A program made the position numbers and the translations under genes. From CAZQLE01 sp964593905 (lineage in GTDB: Bacteria; Chloroflexota; Anaerolineae; Anaerolineales; Anaerolineaceae): 9,594 nucleotides of DNA. Location: NCBI GenBank assembly GCA_964593905.1, contig CAZQLE010000157.1:1-9594 (forward strand). The letters are read 5' to 3'. The notes beneath the pieces were generated by a model. It did no database searches, was not told the origin of the DNA, and saw only the letters and a list, made by a program, of their open reading frames with translations. Below are positions 6,882 to 9,594 of this stretch, piece after piece. The number at the start of each line of letters is the position of its first letter. Within the stretch, counting starts at the first letter, position 1.

Positions 6882-6910
6882 TTGACAGGCAGCCCGTAAG
6901 AGACTATGAT
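6882..6910 (+). promoter_or_regulatory. Rightward sigma70-type promoter for the second lacI gene
   Basis: A perfect -35 TTGACA (6882-6887) is followed by a 17-base spacer and a -10 TATGAT (6905-6910, 5 of 6). Transcription would start near 6916-6918, in the middle of the operator palindrome 6910-6923, and only about 20 bases before the start codon at 6938. Confidence 0.85.
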
Positions 6911-6936
6911 GTAACCGGTTACAGTAAACGGTTACA
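6910..6936. promoter_or_regulatory. Tandem LacI-type operators over the rightward transcription start (O2 and O2')
   Basis: TGTAACCGGTTACA (6910-6923) is a perfect 14-bp palindrome with a central CG. It is followed directly by the imperfect palindrome GTAAACGGTTAC (6924-6935). The half CGGTTACA occurs in both, at 6916 and 6929, 13 bases apart. The first copy overlaps the last base of the -10 box and the predicted start point; the second fills the leader up to the ATG. This layout is typical of a strongly autorepressed LacI-family gene. Assignment to the regulator at 6938 is inference. Confidence 0.8.
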
Positions 6937-6937
6937 A

Positions 6938-7960
6938 ATGATGAGCCCAAATTCAACCCCCTCTTCCACCATACGCGATGTGGCCCGGCTGGCCGGTGTT
7001 TCGGTGGCCACCATCAGCCGCTATCTCAACAATTCTGCGGTGGTCTCGGCCGATGCCGCCCGGCGTGTGCAATGGGCGATGGCCGAATTGAACTATGTGC
7101 CCAATGCCGCTGCGCGCAACCTGGCGAAGCGCAAGACGGCCACCCTTGGCCTGCTGTTGACCGATATTCGCAGTGAATTTTTCACGCCTTTGCTGCGCGG
7201 GATTGAGGGGACCGCCAATGCCCAAAATTACCGCCTGTTGATCGCCACTGTGGGCAGTCCGCGGCAACCTGCGGCTTTGCCGCTGGGGCCGGAGAACACC
7301 GATGGGTTGATTGTTTTTCTGGATACGCTGGCCGAAGAACAACTACGCCAGTTCACGGCCATGCAATATCCACTGGTGAGCTTGCACCATACCCCGCCCG
7401 CCGGTCTTTCCATTCCGGTCATCACCATTGAGAATAAAAATGCCGCGTTTCAACTGGTCTCACATTTGATCGAAACCCACCACCGCAAAAACATCGCTTT
7501 TTTGCGCGGGCCTGTCTTGAATGAAGATTCGCACTGGCGTGAGCTGGGCTATCAAGATGCTTTAATCGCGCACGGGCTCCCGTTTCGCCCGGAGCTGATC
7601 GGCAGCGGCAATTTTGACCGGGTGCAGGGCCACCGGGCGGCCCGCGAACTGCTGCTTAACCAGGCTGAGATCGATGCAATTTTTTGTGGGGATGATGAGA
7701 CCGCCATCGGGGTGCTTAAAGCGCTGCATGAGTTAAAGCTGCGTGTACCGCAGGATGTTGCGGTGGTGGGTTTTGACGATCAGATCCTCAGCCCGTTTTT
7801 GACCCCGCCGCTGACCACAATCCACGCCCCATTGGAAGAAGTGGGCGCCACCGCTGTGCGGCAGCTAATTCAGTTGATTCGCACCGGCCAGGCAAATCCG
7901 CTGACGCTGCTGCCAACCGAACTCGTGATACGCCAGTCTTGCGGGTGCAGCCCCCCGTAA
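6938..7960 (+). CDS. LacI family transcriptional regulator (regulator of the GH4/kinase genes)
   Basis: This is a 340-residue LacI/GalR-type repressor. The helix-turn-helix is TIRDVARLAGVSVATISRYL (11-30), then the hinge YVPNAAARNLAKRKT (53-67). The sugar-binding core shows LGLLLTDIRSEFFTPLLRGIE, TDGLIVFLDTL, IAFLRGP, AIFCGDDETAIGVLKALHEL and VAVVGFDDQILSPFLTPPLTTI, and the chain ends in a cysteine-containing QSCGCSPP tail as in many family members. The start is at 6938 or the next codon, 6941; there is no later start before the HTH. No ribosome site precedes it: the bases just upstream are operator sequence, and the predicted leader is only about 20 bases. It is 140 bases upstream of the GH4 gene on the same strand and probably controls it and the following kinase in response to a saccharide. 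It is clearly distinct in sequence from the divergent LacI paralogue ending at 5730. Confidence 0.93.
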   Translation: MMSPNSTPSSTIRDVARLAGVSVATISRYLNNSAVVSADAARRVQWAMAELNYVPNAAARNLAKRKTATLGLLLTDIRSEFFTPLLRGIEGTANAQNYRLLIATVGSPRQPAALPLGPENTDGLIVFLDTLAEEQLRQFTAMQYPLVSLHHTPPAGLSIPVITIENKNAAFQLVSHLIETHHRKNIAFLRGPVLNEDSHWRELGYQDALIAHGLPFRPELIGSGNFDRVQGHRAARELLLNQAEIDAIFCGDDETAIGVLKALHELKLRVPQDVAVVGFDDQILSPFLTPPLTTIHAPLEEVGATAVRQLIQLIRTGQANPLTLLPTELVIRQSCGCSPP

Positions 7961-7987
7961 CGCTGTTTTTTCTGAACGGCAAATCTC

Positions 7988-8020
7988 CCGCCGGATCTCC
8001 GGTGGATGTATTCTTATTTT
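7988..8020 (+). terminator. Weak terminator-like or attenuator hairpin between lacI and the GH4 gene
   Basis: CCGCCGG (7988-7994) pairs with CCGGTGG (7999-8005), seven pairs including one G-T, around loop ATCT. A T-rich but interrupted tail, ATGTATTCTTATTTT (8006-8020), follows. The tail is too broken for a strong terminator, so partial termination setting regulator versus enzyme levels is possible. The remainder of the 140-base gap (7961-8100) shows no clear promoter. Confidence 0.4.
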
Positions 8021-8100
8021 GCATGACTTGCTCTGCGGCTCAACGGCGAGCGACCGGGCCACGAAAACGCGCGGCAGCGACATGCCCAGGGAGAATTATG

Positions 8101-9393
8101 ATGAAAGTTGCCATTATCGGTGGCGGTTCCACCTATACCCCCGAACTGATCCAGGGTTTTTTGGATCGCGTAACCACCTTTCCGGTGGAGGAATTATGGT
8201 TAATGGATGTTGACCCGCAGCGGCTGGCCGTGGTGGGGGGCTTTGCCCAACGCATGGTTGCCGCTCAGGGCGGGCCTTTCAAGGTCATACTCAGCACCGG
8301 CCAGCGAGAGAGCATCGCCGGCAGCCAGTATGTGATCACCCAACTGCGGGTGGGGATGATGAAGGCCCGCCGTGAAGACGAATATCTGGGGCTGCGGCAT
8401 GGGCTGATCGGTCAGGAGACCACCGGCATCGGCGGGCTGGCCAAAGCGCTGCGCACCGTCCCGGTGATTTTGTCCATCGCCAGCGATATCCGCGCGACAG
8501 CGCCGGGTGCATTTTTGGCGAATTTCACCAACCCGTCTGGCCTGGTGACCCAGGCGCTGGCGCTGCACGCCGCCGATATTCAGGCGGTGGGGGTGTGCAA
8601 TGCGCCGTATCACGCTCAGATGGATTTTCTGGCCCGGCTGGAAAAAGAGCTGGGTCAGTCGATTGATCCGCAGCGCACAGCGCTGAACACCCTGGGGCTC
8701 AACCATCTTACCTGGCACCGCGGCTTTACCCTGGATGGTGAGGATGTCTGGCAGTTGGTATTGCAAAACTACCTGGCCGAACTGCGCAGCAGCGCACACC
8801 CTGAATTTGATCCTTCGGTGGTGGCAGCGCTGAAAATGGTGCCCAATTATTATCTGGCCTATTATTATCACACCGATCATAAACTGGCCGAGCAGCAGGA
8901 ATGGCCTCCCTCGCGGGCTGAGGAAGTGATGGCGGTTGAGCAAGACCTGCTGCGCCAGTATGCCGACCCGGCCCTGGTTAAACCGCCCGCCGATTTGATG
9001 AAACGCGGCGGGGCTTACTATTCCACTGTGGCTACGCAGTTATTAAATGCCCACTATAACGACCTGGGCGAGACGCATGTGGTTAATACCCGTCAGGGTG
9101 GGGCGGTGCCCGCTGCGCCGGCCGATTGGGTGATGGAGCTGCCCTGCCGGGTGGATCGAAAGGGTGTGCACCCCATCCCCACCGAGCCGCTGGCCGCAGC
9201 CGTCTTCGGGTTGACTGCGCAGGTGAAATCTTATGAGCTGCTGGCGGTGGAGGCGGCCGTCACAGGGGACCGCGACAGGCTGTATCAGGCTCTGCTGGCG
9301 CATCCGCTGGGGCCGCGGGCCGATAAAATTCAGGCGCTGCTGGCAGATTTGCTCGAGACGAACCGCGCTTATTTGCCGCAGTTCTGGAAATAG
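8101..9393 (+). CDS. Glycoside hydrolase family 4, probable 6-phospho-beta-glucosidase
   Basis: This 430-residue enzyme cleaves 6-phosphorylated beta-glucosides by the unusual GH4 redox-elimination mechanism, which needs NAD+ and a divalent metal. The Rossmann loop IIGGGSTYTPELIQGFL (5-21) is diagnostic. LRVGMMKARREDE (82-94) and LIGQETTGIGGLAKALRTVPV (102-122) follow the 6-phospho-beta-glucosidase subgroup pattern, as does NFTNPSGLVTQAL (141-153). Probable metal ligands are Cys166 in GVCNAPYH and His202 in GLNHLTWH. The tyrosine-rich NYYLAYYYHTDHKL (249-262) is where the family's catalytic-base tyrosine is expected, and KRGGAYYS (301-308) is also conserved. AGGGAG (8088-8093) lies 7 bases before the ATG at 8101 and 4 before the ATG at 8098, so 8101 is preferred. 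An open frame reaches back to 7939 but overlaps lacI and lacks family similarity. It is flanked by a LacI gene and a sugar kinase. Exact sugar specificity (glucoside versus glucosaminide) is open. Confidence 0.92.
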   Translation: MKVAIIGGGSTYTPELIQGFLDRVTTFPVEELWLMDVDPQRLAVVGGFAQRMVAAQGGPFKVILSTGQRESIAGSQYVITQLRVGMMKARREDEYLGLRHGLIGQETTGIGGLAKALRTVPVILSIASDIRATAPGAFLANFTNPSGLVTQALALHAADIQAVGVCNAPYHAQMDFLARLEKELGQSIDPQRTALNTLGLNHLTWHRGFTLDGEDVWQLVLQNYLAELRSSAHPEFDPSVVAALKMVPNYYLAYYYHTDHKLAEQQEWPPSRAEEVMAVEQDLLRQYADPALVKPPADLMKRGGAYYSTVATQLLNAHYNDLGETHVVNTRQGGAVPAAPADWVMELPCRVDRKGVHPIPTEPLAAAVFGLTAQVKSYELLAVEAAVTGDRDRLYQALLAHPLGPRADKIQALLADLLETNRAYLPQFWK

Positions 9394-9406
9394 GGTTCGG
9401 GGTGGA

Positions 9407-9461
9407 TTAGCGCAGAGATGCTCCCGCCTTTGGCGCAGCATGACATAGTGGTTGGCGCAGC
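9407..9461 (+). repeat. Three short direct repeats spaced two helical turns apart
   Basis: TTAGCGCAG (9407-9415), TTGGCGCAGC (9430-9439) and TTGGCGCAGC (9452-9461) lie in the gap between the GH4 stop and the kinase start, with starts 23 and 22 bases apart. The last two are identical over 10 bases. The regular spacing places them on one face of the helix, as for tandem regulator half-sites, but no function is shown. The rest of the 122-base gap (9394-9515) holds an AT-rich patch (9489-9501) and no clear terminator. Confidence 0.5.
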
Positions 9462-9515
9462 CTGCCTGGATATATGGGCACTGTCTGGAATAAAAATTTA
9501 ACCCTGGGGTTGTTG

Positions 9516-9594
9516 ATGAACCGGTATTTTCTGGGCGTGGATGTGGGCAGTTCAAAGACCCATGCGTTGGTGGTGGATGAGCACGGCTGTGTGC
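9516..9594 (+). CDS. BadF/BadG-type sugar kinase, N-acetylglucosamine-kinase-like (3' end missing)
   Basis: Only the first 26 codons are in the window. They read MNRYFLGVDVGSSKTHALVV followed by DEHGCV, the N-terminal phosphate-1 strand-loop of the ASKHA fold. The pattern GVDVGSSKTHALVVDEHG is typical of BadF/BadG/BcrA/BcrD-type proteins, a family that includes N-acetylglucosamine kinases; next to a glycosidase a sugar kinase is far likelier than a benzoyl-CoA reductase activator. The ATG at 9516 is preceded by a weak purine run (GGGG, 9506-9509) 6 bases away. Placement 122 bases after the GH4 gene on the same strand suggests the kinase makes or uses phospho-sugars in the same pathway. Family assignment from so short a piece is moderate; a ROK kinase is less likely because the first motif differs. 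Confidence 0.72.
   Translation, partial: MNRYFLGVDVGSSKTHALVVDEHGCV

Noticed and set aside
7939..8097. Open frame extending the GH4 gene upstream, overlapping the lacI 3' end
   Set aside because: The 53 extra codons show no family similarity, the GH4 Rossmann motif begins normally at the ATG at 8101, and AGGGAG lies at a good distance from that ATG.
8200..8943. 247-codon open frame on the - strand within the GH4 gene
   Set aside because: It is a shadow of the GH4 coding sequence without recognisable motifs.
1..9594. CRISPR arrays, tRNA or rRNA genes, transposases, phage genes
   Set aside because: No regularly spaced long repeats, cloverleaf-like sequence, transposase motifs or terminal inverted repeats were seen; the window is ordinary metabolic and regulatory gene content.

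Overview
The window is a densely packed bacterial chromosomal segment of fairly high GC content. It has short intergenic gaps, Shine-Dalgarno (SD)-led starts in most genes and no mobile element, RNA gene or CRISPR array that I can see. The gene set would fit a heterotrophic anaerobe or facultative anaerobe such as an Anaerolineae-type Chloroflexota: a LIV-type amino acid importer, a UPF0316 membrane protein, a cobalamin-dependent mutase-like protein, an opine dehydrogenase, a family 4 glycosidase and LacI regulators. That taxonomic guess comes from gene content and protein flavour only and is weak.

Region 1 (2-2232, + strand) is the downstream part of a branched-chain/polar amino acid ABC importer operon: the 3' end of livM, then livG and livF, separated by 3-4 bases. 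It is closed by a strong rho-independent terminator at 2193-2232.

Region 2 (2231-6776, - strand) is a four-gene run read right to left. It holds a LacI-family regulator, a 541-residue cobalamin-binding protein whose C-terminal part resembles the glutamate mutase epsilon subunit, an NAD(P)-dependent opine (octopine/nopaline-type) dehydrogenase, and a UPF0316 (DUF5698/DUF2179) membrane protein. It converges tail to tail on livF. The mutase-like protein and opine dehydrogenase, under a sugar-type repressor, look like an uncharacterised catabolic module for an amino-acid-derived or opine-like compound.

Region 3 (6777-6937) is a 161-base divergent control region. It carries a recognisable sigma70-type promoter in each direction. 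Each promoter has a LacI-type palindrome at its predicted transcription start, and a further mixed half-site lies in the leader of the rightward gene.

Region 4 (6938-9594, + strand) holds a second LacI-family regulator, a GH4 6-phospho-beta-glucosidase-like enzyme, and the first 26 codons of a BadF/BadG-type (N-acetylglucosamine-kinase-like) sugar kinase cut by the window end. The kinase next to a phospho-glycosidase, with no PTS gene in view, suggests phosphorylation and cleavage of an imported saccharide inside the cell. No gene-free stretch exceeds about 160 bases.
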